From the NCBI RefSeq assembly GCF_000389635.1, contig NC_021182.1, positions 2,480,001 to 2,544,000 on the forward strand: 64,000 nucleotides of DNA, in the 5' to 3' direction. A program made the translations under genes and the position numbers. Shown here in pieces: positions 29,781 through 38,924 of this stretch. The notes below the pieces were generated by a model, which had not been told where the DNA came from, ran no database searches, and saw only the letters and a program-made list of their open reading frames with translations. The DNA comes from Clostridium pasteurianum BC1 (GTDB lineage: Bacteria; Bacillota; Clostridia; Clostridiales; Clostridiaceae). The first letter of the stretch is position 1; each line of letters begins with the position of its first letter.

Positions 29781-29963
29781 GTGGGAAATCCAGCAAGAAA
29801 GTTTTCAAAAGGTAGAAGAGATTCAAGAAGAGCACAAACTTTTAAATTAAGTGCACCAGGCATAGTTGAGTGCCCAAATTGTCACGAGATGAAACTTGCA
29901 CACAGAGTTTGCAAAAACTGTGGGCATTACAAAGATAAAGAAGTTGTTGCAGTAGCAAAATAG
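29781..29963 (+). CDS. rpmF: 50S ribosomal protein L32
   Basis: A 60-residue ribosomal protein with [18 protein letters not shown] at the N-terminus and a zinc ribbon [21 protein letters not shown] at 29781 is the start; an earlier in-frame GTG at 29772 is part of the AAGGAGGTG ribosome site. It is followed by a terminator, separating it from plsX. Confidence 0.96.
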   Translation: MGNPARKFSKGRRDSRRAQTFKLSAPGIVECPNCHEMKLAHRVCKNCGHYKDKEVVAVAK

Positions 29964-29966
29964 AGA

Positions 29967-29994
29967 AAAGAAAGTCGTAAGACTTTCTTTTTTT
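29967..29994 (+). terminator. Intrinsic terminator after rpmF
   Basis: A perfect 10-bp stem AAAGAAAGTC/GACTTTCTTT with loop GTAA and a T run. Confidence 0.88.
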
Positions 29995-30187
29995 ATGTCA
30001 TGACGAATCTATTACATTTACGTCAGGTCATTGAAAAGTATAGCCATTAATTATGAGATAAACGTAAGATTATTATTAAATAAAATAATTTTTTTATATA
30101 TTTATGGTAAACTATTAATTATTGTGATTAAATCTATATATAAGAGTATTTATAAAATTTATTCATAAAAGGGAAGTGTGATGAATA

Positions 30188-31213
30188 ATGATTATAGCAA
30201 TAGATGGAATGGGTGGAGATAATGCACCTAATGCTGTAGTAGAGGCCTGTACAGAAGCGGTTAATGAATTTGGAGTAAACATAATTATAACAGGTAATGA
30301 ACAAGTCATAAAAAGAGAATTGGAAAAATATAATTATGATAAAAATAAAATAGACATAGTGAATGCAAGTGAGGTTATAACTCCAGATGAACATCCAGTA
30401 ATGGCTATCAAGAAGAAAAAGGATTCTAGCCTTTACAAAGCTTTAAATTTAGTCAAAGAGGGAAAAGCGCAAAGTATTATTTCAGCGGGTAGTACAGGTG
30501 CACTTATGGCAGGAGCTACTTTTGTAATTGGAAGAATAAAAGGTATAGATAGAATTGCACTTGCACCAATTATGCCTGGTAAGAACTCAACTTTTATGGT
30601 GGTAGATGCAGGGGCCAATGTGGATTGTAAACCTCAATACCTATTACAGTTTGCCTTTATGGGAAAAATATATTTTGAAAATATTTTGAAAATAAATAAT
30701 CCCAGTATTGGACTTATAAATATAGGTATAGAAGAAGAAAAAGGAAATGACCTTACAAAAAAAGTTTATAAGCTTTTAAAGGAAGCAGACTTTAATTTTG
30801 TAGGGAATATAGAACCAAGAGATATTTCCAGTGGTGACACGAATATATTAGTTTGTGATGGATTTGTTGGAAATACCGTATTAAAAATGTATGAAGGAGT
30901 GGCTTCTAATATCTTTAATATGCTGAAAACAGAAATAATGTCATCTACAAGATCTAAAATAGGTGGTATTTTTTTAAAACCTGTATTTAAAAATTTTAAA
31001 AAGAAATTTGATTACACAGAATACGGTGGGTCTTCATTTTTAGGTACAAAAGCTGTAGTTATAAAGGCACATGGTAGTTCTAATGTAAAGGCTTTTAAAA
31101 ATGCTATAAGGCAGGCTAAAATTTGTTATGAAGGTGAATTTATAGGTAAAATATCTAGTGAACTTGGAAAAATAAATGAGTTAATTAGTAAATCTAAATC
31201 TGAAATAATTTAA
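30188..31213 (+). CDS. plsX: Phosphate acyltransferase PlsX
   Basis: Makes acyl phosphate from acyl-ACP for the first step of phospholipid synthesis. The 341-residue protein begins [14 protein letters not shown] and has the [24 protein letters not shown] and [18 protein letters not shown] segments. AGGGAAG precedes the ATG. acpP lies 330 nt downstream, with a repeat A copy between. Confidence 0.96.
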   Translation: MIIAIDGMGGDNAPNAVVEACTEAVNEFGVNIIITGNEQVIKRELEKYNYDKNKIDIVNASEVITPDEHPVMAIKKKKDSSLYKALNLVKEGKAQSIISAGSTGALMAGATFVIGRIKGIDRIALAPIMPGKNSTFMVVDAGANVDCKPQYLLQFAFMGKIYFENILKINNPSIGLINIGIEEEKGNDLTKKVYKLLKEADFNFVGNIEPRDISSGDTNILVCDGFVGNTVLKMYEGVASNIFNMLKTEIMSSTRSKIGGIFLKPVFKNFKKKFDYTEYGGSSFLGTKAVVIKAHGSSNVKAFKNAIRQAKICYEGEFIGKISSELGKINELISKSKSEII

Positions 31214-31233
31214 TAAAAATAACTTAGTTTTAC

Positions 31234-31263
31234 TTGAACATTTATGTTTTATTGCTGTATAAT
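31234..31263 (+). promoter_or_regulatory. Putative promoter upstream of the repeat A copy (acpP leader)
   Basis: TTGAAC (31234-31239), 18-nt spacer, TATAAT (31258-31263). Transcription from it would run through the repeat A copy into acpP. Confidence 0.5.
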
Positions 31264-31300
31264 CATAAAAGTAGTAAAGATATAATTATCTTTAGTATAT

Positions 31301-31456
31301 AAGGCATATTTAAATAAATGGCTAGTCATATGCTAGTCTATTATAATCATCCTACTACGTCAACAGAACCCTCAGATAGCTCACTATCATCTGAACCTGT
31401 TTCCTTGTATGATTCATAATAGACGTCGTATCTTTGAATTACTATTTATTTTCATA
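31301..31456 (+). repeat. Dispersed repeat family A, full copy
   Basis: About 156 nt, left end AAGGCATATT then AAATAAATGGCTAGTCA, right end TTACTATTTATTTTCA. An internal stem TCTATTAT...ATAATAGA and a smaller stem GATAG/CTATC around the centre can form. It sits between plsX and acpP. Confidence 0.8.
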
Positions 31457-31486
31457 TACCTAAGTTTAAAATTTGTCATATTAATA

Positions 31487-31515
31487 TTGACGGTTAGGTT
31501 TATATGTAATATTAT
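31487..31515 (+). promoter_or_regulatory. Putative proximal acpP promoter
   Basis: TTGACG (31487-31492), 17-nt spacer, TATTAT (31510-31515), immediately after repeat A and 28 nt before the acpP start. Confidence 0.5.
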
Positions 31516-31543
31516 CTATATAGAGTTTAGGAGGTGAATTTAT

Positions 31544-31774
31544 ATGTTTGAAAAGGTTAAAGATATTATAGCTGAACAGTTAGGTTTAGATGCTAGTGAA
31601 ATAACGTTACAATCTTCATTTGTCGATGATTTAGGTGCTGATTCACTTGATATAGTTGAATTAATAATGGCTTTGGAAGAGGAATTTGATATAGAATTTC
31701 CTGATGAAGATGCTGAAAAGGTAGCAACTGTCGGAGATGTGGTAGAATACATAAAAGCACATACCGAGGAATAG
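31544..31774 (+). CDS. acpP: Acyl carrier protein
   Basis: A 76-residue acidic carrier of fatty-acid synthesis. The 4'-phosphopantetheine serine is in [18 protein letters not shown] is 7 nt before the ATG. It lies between plsX and rnc, as in many Firmicutes, although no fabD/fabG genes are here. Confidence 0.97.
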   Translation: MFEKVKDIIAEQLGLDASEITLQSSFVDDLGADSLDIVELIMALEEEFDIEFPDEDAEKVATVGDVVEYIKAHTEE

Positions 31775-31779
31775 AATGC

Positions 31780-31804
31780 AAGTCCCGTTTAATACGGGGC
31801 TTTA
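31780..31804 (+). terminator. Probable terminator after acpP
   Basis: Stem AAGTCCCGT / ACGGGGCTT with a 5-nt loop and a short, interrupted T tract. Confidence 0.6.
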
Positions 31805-31890
31805 AATTTATATAGAATTTTAAAAAAGTTTATTCTTGAATTTGTACATTTATATGAATTGAAGAATGGACTTTTAAGGAGTTGTCTTAA

Positions 31891-32592
31891 TTGTCAATGA
31901 TTATGGAAGATATTGAAAAACTAGAACAAGTACTAAAAGTTAAATTTAAAAATAAAGAATTATTGAGAACTGCCATTACTCACAGTTCTTATGCGAATCA
32001 AAAAAATATAAAATATAATGAAAGATTAGAGTTTTTAGGAGATTCCGTACTACAAATTATTATTTCTGAATATTTATTTTTAAATTATAAAGATAAAACA
32101 GAAGGAGAGCTTTCTAAAAAAAGAGCTTTAATTGTATGTGAGAATTCACTGTTTAAGATTGCAACAGGTTGGCAGCTTGGAGAATATATATTTATGAGTA
32201 AGGGAGAGGAAATTACAGGGGGAAGGACAAGAGTATCTATACTTGCAGATTGCGTTGAGGCAATTATTGCAGCCATATATTTGGATAAAGGTTTTGAGTT
32301 TGCAAAGGAATTTGTATTGACAAATTTCTATAAAACTATTGAGATGGCTATGAGAAACCAAATAATTTTAGATTATAAAACTAAGCTTCAAGAAGTACTG
32401 CAAAAAGATGGTGATGTGGATATAAAATATGATCTACTGAAATTTGAAGGTCCTCCTCATAGAAGAAAATTTTATATTTCTGTTATTTTTAATGGAGTAT
32501 TAAAAGGAGAAGGTACAGGTTTTAGTAAAAAAGAAGCTGAACAGGATGCTGCACAAACTGCATTAAAAGCTATAGGAGAAATATATGGATAG
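31891..32592 (+). CDS. rnc: Ribonuclease III
   Basis: A double-strand-specific endoribonuclease of 233 residues that processes rRNA precursors. The catalytic signature NERLEFLGDSVLQ is followed by a C-terminal dsRNA-binding domain ending KKEAEQDAAQTALKAI. The TTG at 31891 lies 9 nt after AAGGAG, so it is preferred to the ATG six bases later. Its end overlaps the radical SAM gene by 8 nt. Confidence 0.96.
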   Translation: MSMIMEDIEKLEQVLKVKFKNKELLRTAITHSSYANQKNIKYNERLEFLGDSVLQIIISEYLFLNYKDKTEGELSKKRALIVCENSLFKIATGWQLGEYIFMSKGEEITGGRTRVSILADCVEAIIAAIYLDKGFEFAKEFVLTNFYKTIEMAMRNQIILDYKTKLQEVLQKDGDVDIKYDLLKFEGPPHRRKFYISVIFNGVLKGEGTGFSKKEAEQDAAQTALKAIGEIYG

Positions 32593-33697
32593 AAGACATT
32601 ATATAATTCCGATTTTTGTACCACATGAGGGGTGTCCACATAATTGTGTATTCTGTAATCAAAATACTATCACTGGCAATACTAATTTGGTTGATGACAA
32701 ATTTGTTACAAGAACAGTTGAGGAATATTTAAAAACTATTGATAGAAAAAATTCAATTATAGAAATTTCTTTTTTTGGAGGAACCTTTACAGCTATAGAT
32801 ATACAGAAACAAAGAGAACTTCTATCGGTGGCTAGAGATTATAAAGATAAAGAAAAGGTGGACTTTATAAGATTATCTACAAGACCGGATTATATAAATG
32901 AATCTATACTTTCCAATCTTAAAGATTACAATGTGGATATAATAGAATTGGGAGTACAATCTATGGACAATAAAGTACTTAAATTAGCAGGAAGAGGTCA
33001 TACTGCTGAGGATGTATATAATGCTTCAAAACTTATTAAAGCCTATGGATTTACTCTAGGACATCAAATAATGCCAGGTCTTCCGGGAGATGATTTCAAG
33101 AAAGATATTCATACCGCTGAGGAAGTAATGAGATTAAAACCAGATATATGCAGAATTTATCCATCCTTAGTAATAAAGGATACCCCTATGGAAAAAATGT
33201 ATTTAGACAAAGTATATGAGCCTTATACTTTGGATAGGGCTATAGAAATATGTAAAATAATATATGGTATGTTTAAGGTAAATAATATAAATGTCATAAG
33301 GATAGGACTTCAACCTACAGAGGAAATAAATTTGGGAAATAAATTAATTGCAGGTCCATTTCATCCAGCTTTTAGAGAATTAGTTGAAGGAAGTATATAT
33401 AATGATATGATAAGTTCTATAATTTCTAAAAACTATAAAGGTGAAATTTTTATTGAAATAAATAATAAGGATATATCAAAATTATATGCCAATAAAAAAC
33501 ACTATTTTAACTACATGAAAGCTAATTTTCCACATTGTGAATTTATAGTAATTCAAAATAATAATATAGCTTTAGAAAATATAATTATAAGATTTTATGG
33601 AAAGGTGGAAAACTTGTCTTTGCACAATTATTTTCTCTGTAAGTATAAACATAATTCTGCCATGGCACTCTGTGAAAGCGATTTACACAAAATCTAA
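32585..33697 (+). CDS. Radical SAM protein, Elp3-like family, 3' end altered by repeat C
   Basis: A radical SAM enzyme of 370 residues with the cluster motif CPHNCVFC near residues 18-25, GGTFTAID and the GHQIMPGLPGDD segment; a C-terminal Elp3-like region follows. Such genes are conserved between rnc and smc in clostridia; the substrate is unknown. The last ~11 codons (MALCESDLHKI) and the stop lie in a repeat C copy, so the native C-terminus has probably been replaced. Confidence 0.85.
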   Translation: MDRRHYIIPIFVPHEGCPHNCVFCNQNTITGNTNLVDDKFVTRTVEEYLKTIDRKNSIIEISFFGGTFTAIDIQKQRELLSVARDYKDKEKVDFIRLSTRPDYINESILSNLKDYNVDIIELGVQSMDNKVLKLAGRGHTAEDVYNASKLIKAYGFTLGHQIMPGLPGDDFKKDIHTAEEVMRLKPDICRIYPSLVIKDTPMEKMYLDKVYEPYTLDRAIEICKIIYGMFKVNNINVIRIGLQPTEEINLGNKLIAGPFHPAFRELVEGSIYNDMISSIISKNYKGEIFIEINNKDISKLYANKKHYFNYMKANFPHCEFIVIQNNNIALENIIIRFYGKVENLSLHNYFLCKYKHNSAMALCESDLHKI

Positions 33698-33715
33698 GAT
33701 TTTGGTTCTCTGCTT
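33665..33715 (+). repeat. Repeat family C copy 2
   Basis: Nearly the same sequence as 28876-28927 (GCACTCTGTGAAAGCGATT ... TTCTCTGCTT). It forms the 3' end of the radical SAM gene. Confidence 0.65.
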
Positions 33716-33790
33716 GCACATTGAAATTTTTGTTTTTATAATATACACTGAAAATAAATATGTTTTTAATGTATGGGTTGGGAGGATAAA

Positions 33791-33886
33791 ATGAAAAAAT
33801 CAACTAGACAAAAATTTTTGAGAACGGCAATTATTTTTATGGCTTTAATTTTTATTTTAACTACAATTTTAACTTTTATCCGATGA
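33791..33886 (+). CDS. 31-residue single-span membrane protein (DUF4044-like)
   Basis: A 31-codon ORF starting MKKSTRQKFLRTAIIF, then one transmembrane helix. GGGAGG is positioned ideally before the ATG, which argues it is translated. It resembles the small DUF4044-type proteins found near smc in clostridia, but the match is by eye. The final codons and TGA stop are supplied by the first bases of repeat B copy 3 (TTTATCCGATGA). Confidence 0.65.
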   Translation: MKKSTRQKFLRTAIIFMALIFILTTILTFIR

Positions 33887-34080
33887 CTACTCACTCTAAT
33901 ACTATCATCTACTTCAAAGTTGGAGTAAAGAGTGACTACGTCCCTGGATAACGATTTACCCTAAAGGACAACGAGTTCTAAGTATCATAAATACCGATAC
34001 TAAGAACTCTGTTAGTAAGCAACAGAAGTCATAAACAAAAACTCCACCTGGTGCTTAGAATTATGTTTATACGATGACTG
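33875..34080 (+). repeat. Dispersed structured repeat family B, copy 3
   Basis: The longest copy. Outer arms TTATCC/GGATAA, inner stem CACTCT/AGAGTG, then hairpin GAGTTCTAAGTATC/GATACTAAGAACTC, then the segment GTCATAAACAAAAACTCCACC shared with copy 2. It fills most of the gap between the 31-residue gene and smc. Confidence 0.75.
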
Positions 34081-34156
34081 GTGGATGCAATACTACACTT
34101 TATAAAGTTTCCACTAGGTAGGATTCATTGATCATTGATATTAGGAGAGTGGAATA

Positions 34157-37100
34157 ATGTTCTTAAAAGCCGTTGAAATACGAGGGTTTAAATCATTTGC
34201 AGATAAAATAGAATTGGATTTTCAAAAAGGTGTAACAGCAGTAGTAGGACCTAATGGAAGTGGTAAGAGTAATATTTCTGACGCAATTAGATGGGTTTTA
34301 GGTGAGCAAAGCATAAAGACTCTAAGAGGGGGGAAAATGGAAGATGTAATATTTTCAGGAACTCAATTTAGAAAATCCGTAGGGCTTGCTCAGGTTACAC
34401 TTACTTTAGACAATTCAGACAATATGATTCCTGTGGATTATGATGAGGTAACTATAGGCAGAAGACTATATCGTTCTGGTGAAAGTGAATACTATATTAA
34501 TAATACTAAATGTAGACTTAAAGATGTTCAGGAAATGTTTATGGATACTGGTATAGGAAAAGAAGGGTATTCAATAATTGGGCAGGGTAAGATAGAAGCG
34601 GTACTTAGCGGAAAATCTGAGGAGAGACGTGGGCTATTAGAAGAGGCCGCAGGTATTGTCAAATTTAAAACTAGAAAGGAAGAAGCGGAAAGGAAGCTTG
34701 AAAGTACGGAGGAAAATCTCGTAAGAATAAATGATATACTAGGGACTTATGAAGAAAGGCTTCAGCCTCTAGAAAAAGAAAGTGAAAAAGCAAAGGCTTT
34801 TGTTAGATTATCTCAGGAACTCAATGAAAAAGAGATAAATCTATTAGTTAATTCCGCAGAAAGGCTTAAGATAAAAATTGATAATACTTTGAATAATACT
34901 AAAAATTTAGATTATGAAATTAATAAATTAAATGTGGAAAGAGACGGCGCAAAGACCAATTTCAAAAAATACAATGAAGATCTACTTGAACTTGAAAATT
35001 TGCATGAAGCTCGGAGAAAGGAATACTATGAAAGGAAGTCTCAGCATCAAAATATAATTTCAGAGAATAATTTAATAAAGGAAAAAATACAAAATTTAAA
35101 ACAATTAAAAATTAAGTATACAGGAGAATTAGAGGAAATAGCAGAAAAAATTAATATATCCATATCTGAAAATAAAAAGTATACGGAAGAATATATTTTA
35201 TTGAAAAATAAAGTAAAAGAACATAATGAAAATGCTGCCAGTCTAGTAAAAATATTAGAAATTGCACAGCAGGAAATAGATGAAGATGGAAAACTTTTAA
35301 AGAAATATAAGAGTGAGGAATTTGATACTTTAGGCAGTATATCAGATTTTAAAAACTTTATAATTTTAATAAAAAAAGATATGGAAAATCATGATTTAAA
35401 TATGAATCAAATTAAAACTGCCTGTGAAGGTTATTTAAACTCCATTAAGATTAATAAAAACACAAAAGATGCACTTGAAAAGGAAATAGTGAAAATAAAG
35501 AAAAAGATAGAAGACTATGAAAATAATATAGGAGAAAATAAAAGAGAAATAACTAGAATTAATATAATTTTAAATGAAGATGAAAAAGAATTTAGTAGCT
35601 TAAATACTGAAATTAATAAATCAGAAGCAAATAGAAATATGCTTAATAGTTTAAATGAACAATATGAAGGATATAATAAATCAGTAAAAAATCTTATGTC
35701 TCATATAAAAAAAGGATATATTCATCAAGAAAATAAAAAGTGTTTTGTATTTGGAGAAATTATAAAAGTAGATAAAAGATTTGAAACAGCCATAGAGATT
35801 GCTTTAGGAGGATCCATTTCGAACATAATTACAGAGGATGAAATTTTGGCGAAAAAGCTTATAAATTATTTGAAAGATAACAATCTGGGTAGAGCTACAT
35901 TTTTGCCATTGAATATTTTACAGAATAAAAATTTAGTTATAGATAGTAATATAAAAAATGCTTCTGGCTACATTGGCATTGCAAGTAAATTGGTAGAATA
36001 TGATAAAGAACTTTCAGCAGCAGTTGAACATGTTCTGGGAAGAACAGTTATTGCAGAACATATGGATAGTGCTTTGGAAATATCAAAAAAATCTAATTTT
36101 AGTTTCAGGGTTGTAACTCTTGCTGGGGAAATTGTAAACCCTGGAGGAGCTCTTACTGGTGGAAGTATTTATAATAAAGGCTTTAATATAATTGGCAGAA
36201 AAAGAGAAGTAGAGGAATTAAACTTTAAAATTGATAAAATGAAAGAAAAACTTCATAAGCTATCTATAAAAAACAAAGAAAATAATACTAGTATAAATTC
36301 TTTAGATGATATGAATTTAAATTTGAGAGATTATATTCATTTTGAAAATATAGAGATTACTAAAATTCAGGGTAAAATTAATGCAATTGATATAGAAAGT
36401 GAAAAATTAAATAAAAATCATAGGATTTCTATTAATGAAATTAGCATGCTTAGTGATAAAAAGGAGGAGGCAGCTAAAGAATTATTCACTAAAGAAAAGG
36501 AAATTAATAGTTTGGAACATAAGAAAAGACAGCTTTCAGAGTTAGAAGAAAAATTAGAAGAAAAACTAAAAAGGGAAAATGAGAAAATCTTAGCTGTAAA
36601 GGATAATTTAACTTCTATAAAAGTAAAAGAGGCAAAATTAGAGGAGAACATTGTAAATAAAAAAAGGGACGTTGACAGGTTAAATGGGGAAATAAAGTAT
36701 GCTGAAAATAAAAGTATGGATTTAAAAACTCAAGTAAATAATTTTCAAATAGATAGTGCTAAGTTTGAAGATACATTAAAATTAAATAGCAAAACTTTAG
36801 AAGAAATAAAAAAATTTTTAGCAGCTACAGATAATGTTTTTCAAGAAGATGAAATTACAAAATTAAAAATAAAGCAGAAATTACAGAGTTATAATGAGAA
36901 AATTGAGCAGCTAAATATAATAGTTGATAAAAAGGATGAGGAAAAACATAAAGTACAACTGAATTTAACTAGAATAGAAACTGAAAACGAAGCTTTAATT
37001 GAAAGATTGAATGATGAATTTAAGCTCACCTATGCAGAAGCATTAGAGTATAAAAGAGAAATAAATGATATAATAGTATATAAAAACAACATTCAGGAAT

Positions 37101-37714
37101 TGAAAAATAATATAGCAGCTTTGGGCATTGTAAATGTAGGATCCATTGAAGAATATAAATCTGTTAAAGAAAAGTATAATTTTATGTCAAGTCAAAGAGA
37201 AGACTTAGTAAAATCTAAAGAAGAAATAATAAATGTTATAAATGAAATGACGGATAGAATGAAAACAGTATTTAGTGAAAATTTTGAAAAAATTAGAAGA
37301 AATTTTACAGAAACCTTTAGAGAACTTTTTAAGGGAGGAAATGCTGATCTTATACTTTCGGGAGAAGATGTATTGTCTTCAAATATAGAAATTAATGTAG
37401 AACCTCCAGGTAAAAAACTTCAAAATATAAATTTAATGTCTGGTGGGGAAAAAGGTCTTTCTGCCATTGCTCTCCTTTTTGCAATTTTAAAGATGAAGCC
37501 TACTCCATTTTGCATACTAGATGAGATTGAGGCAGCCTTAGATGATGCAAATGTAGCTAGATATGCTGAGTTTTTAAGAAAGTTTTCAGAAAAAATACAG
37601 TTTATAGTTATTACACATAGAAAAGGTACTATGGAGGCAAGCAATGTTTTGTATGGCGTTACTATGGAGGAAAAAGGAGTGTCAAAAGTGGTGTCTGTTG
37701 ATTTAGCCATTTAA
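34157..37714 (+). CDS. smc: Chromosome segregation protein SMC
   Basis: A 1185-residue SMC ATPase that with ScpA/ScpB organises the nucleoid. The N-terminal head has Walker A GPNGSGKSN (residues about 32-40) and Q-loop. Two long coiled coils flank a hinge at roughly 510-660 (AIEIALGGSISNIITE, GGALTGGS). The C-terminal head has signature MSGGEKGLSAIA and Walker B CILDEIEAALDDAN. Full length; ftsY follows beyond a repeat A copy. Confidence 0.97.
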   Translation: MFLKAVEIRGFKSFADKIELDFQKGVTAVVGPNGSGKSNISDAIRWVLGEQSIKTLRGGKMEDVIFSGTQFRKSVGLAQVTLTLDNSDNMIPVDYDEVTIGRRLYRSGESEYYINNTKCRLKDVQEMFMDTGIGKEGYSIIGQGKIEAVLSGKSEERRGLLEEAAGIVKFKTRKEEAERKLESTEENLVRINDILGTYEERLQPLEKESEKAKAFVRLSQELNEKEINLLVNSAERLKIKIDNTLNNTKNLDYEINKLNVERDGAKTNFKKYNEDLLELENLHEARRKEYYERKSQHQNIISENNLIKEKIQNLKQLKIKYTGELEEIAEKINISISENKKYTEEYILLKNKVKEHNENAASLVKILEIAQQEIDEDGKLLKKYKSEEFDTLGSISDFKNFIILIKKDMENHDLNMNQIKTACEGYLNSIKINKNTKDALEKEIVKIKKKIEDYENNIGENKREITRINIILNEDEKEFSSLNTEINKSEANRNMLNSLNEQYEGYNKSVKNLMSHIKKGYIHQENKKCFVFGEIIKVDKRFETAIEIALGGSISNIITEDEILAKKLINYLKDNNLGRATFLPLNILQNKNLVIDSNIKNASGYIGIASKLVEYDKELSAAVEHVLGRTVIAEHMDSALEISKKSNFSFRVVTLAGEIVNPGGALTGGSIYNKGFNIIGRKREVEELNFKIDKMKEKLHKLSIKNKENNTSINSLDDMNLNLRDYIHFENIEITKIQGKINAIDIESEKLNKNHRISINEISMLSDKKEEAAKELFTKEKEINSLEHKKRQLSELEEKLEEKLKRENEKILAVKDNLTSIKVKEAKLEENIVNKKRDVDRLNGEIKYAENKSMDLKTQVNNFQIDSAKFEDTLKLNSKTLEEIKKFLAATDNVFQEDEITKLKIKQKLQSYNEKIEQLNIIVDKKDEEKHKVQLNLTRIETENEALIERLNDEFKLTYAEALEYKREINDIIVYKNNIQELKNNIAALGIVNVGSIEEYKSVKEKYNFMSSQREDLVKSKEEIINVINEMTDRMKTVFSENFEKIRRNFTETFRELFKGGNADLILSGEDVLSSNIEINVEPPGKKLQNINLMSGGEKGLSAIALLFAILKMKPTPFCILDEIEAALDDANVARYAEFLRKFSEKIQFIVITHRKGTMEASNVLYGVTMEEKGVSKVVSVDLAI

Positions 37715-37738
37715 TGACGTGATTTTTTATGTCATTAA
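37711..37738 (+). terminator. Possible weak terminator after smc
   Basis: Arms TTAATGAC and GTCATTAA with a 12-nt T-rich loop, overlapping the smc stop. There is no T tract after the stem, so termination is uncertain. Confidence 0.35.
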
Positions 37739-37740
37739 GT

Positions 37741-37895
37741 AAGGCATATTTAAATAAATAACTAGTCAGTATGCTAGCCTATTTTGAATCCTACTGCGTC
37801 AACAGAACCCTCAGATAGCCCACTATCCTCGGAACCTGTTTCCTTGTATGATTCAAAATATTCGTCGCATCTTTGACTTACTATTTATTTTCACA
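37741..37895 (+). repeat. Dispersed repeat family A, full copy with terminal inverted repeats
   Basis: About 155 nt. The left AAATAAATAACTAGTCA (37752-37768) and the reverse complement of 37874-37890 (AAATAAATAGTAAGTCA) match at 14 of 17 positions. An internal perfect stem TATTTTGAATC/GATTCAAAATA lies inside them. It fills the smc-ftsY gap. Confidence 0.8.
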
Positions 37896-37930
37896 TGACT
37901 AATATTCATTTATAATTTAAGGAGGAAACA

Positions 37931-38842
37931 ATGTTTAGTGGATTTTTTGATAAATTAAAGAGTGGTCTTTCTAAGACTAAAAACAATTTTACTGACAGAA
38001 TAACTGAAATCTTAACAGGTACTGTATCTATAGATGAGGATATGTATGATGAACTGGAGGAAATACTTATAACTTCTGATATTGGTGTAGAAACTTCTGT
38101 ATACATAATAGATAAATTAAAAGAAAAGATAAGACAAGAAAAAATAAAGGACCCTTCAGAGGTTAACGGATGTCTAAAAAGAGTAATACTGGATATATTG
38201 GAAACATCAAAGGGTTCTATAGATCCAGATTCTACTCCGGAAACTATTTTAATTATAGGCGTTAATGGTGTTGGAAAAACTACTTCTATAGGTAAAATAG
38301 CTGCAAAGCTAAAAAAACAAAAATATAAGGTGATTATGGCAGCAGCAGATACTTTTAGAGCAGCTGCCATAGATCAACTTGAAGTTTGGAGTACTAGAGC
38401 TGGTGTTGAATTAATAAAGCATCAGGAAGGCTCCGATCCAGCTGCAGTAGTATATGATGCTATACAAGCAGCTAAGGCCAGAAATGCTGACATACTTATC
38501 TGTGATACTGCAGGAAGACTCCATAATAAAAAGAATTTAATGGATGAGCTTGGTAAAATAAATAGAGTTATTGAAAGAGAATTTGGCAATAGCAGTCGAA
38601 AGACCTTCTTGGTTTTAGATGCTACCACGGGACAAAATGCAGTTATACAGGCTAAGCAATTTACTGAGGTATGCAAGGTAGATGGCATAATACTTACTAA
38701 ATTAGATGGTACTGCTAAAGGTGGTATCATTATATCAATTAAGCATATTCTAAATATACCTGTACAGCTTATAGGCGTGGGAGAGGGAATAGATGATCTT
38801 CAGGAATTTGATTCAAATGAGTTTGTAGAAGCTTTATTTTAA
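37931..38842 (+). CDS. ftsY: Signal recognition particle receptor FtsY
   Basis: The SRP receptor GTPase of 303 residues. It has the short N-terminal N domain without the acidic A domain, G1 GVNGVGKTTSIGK, CDTAGRL (G3) and TKLDGTAKGG (G4). It docks SRP-ribosome complexes at the membrane. AAGGAGG precedes the ATG. ffh, its partner, is 460 nt downstream. Confidence 0.97.
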   Translation: MFSGFFDKLKSGLSKTKNNFTDRITEILTGTVSIDEDMYDELEEILITSDIGVETSVYIIDKLKEKIRQEKIKDPSEVNGCLKRVILDILETSKGSIDPDSTPETILIIGVNGVGKTTSIGKIAAKLKKQKYKVIMAAADTFRAAAIDQLEVWSTRAGVELIKHQEGSDPAAVVYDAIQAAKARNADILICDTAGRLHNKKNLMDELGKINRVIEREFGNSSRKTFLVLDATTGQNAVIQAKQFTEVCKVDGIILTKLDGTAKGGIIISIKHILNIPVQLIGVGEGIDDLQEFDSNEFVEALF

Positions 38843-38852
38843 CTATAGTTTT

Positions 38853-38880
38853 AGGTGTTAAGTAAAAATACTTGACACCC
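38853..38880 (+). terminator. Terminator after ftsY overlapping the ylxM -35 box
   Basis: Arms GGTGTTAAGTA and TACTTGACACC pair with one G-T wobble, followed by a T-rich stretch. The right arm contains the TTGACA used by the next promoter. Confidence 0.55.
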
Positions 38881-38900
38881 ACTTTTGTTTTTGATATTAT
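38872..38900 (+). promoter_or_regulatory. Promoter of the ylxM-ffh operon
   Basis: TTGACA (38872-38877), 17-nt spacer, TATTAT (38895-38900), about 25 nt before ylxM. Confidence 0.6.
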
Positions 38901-38924
38901 ATTATTCGTGAGTTGGTGATTGTT

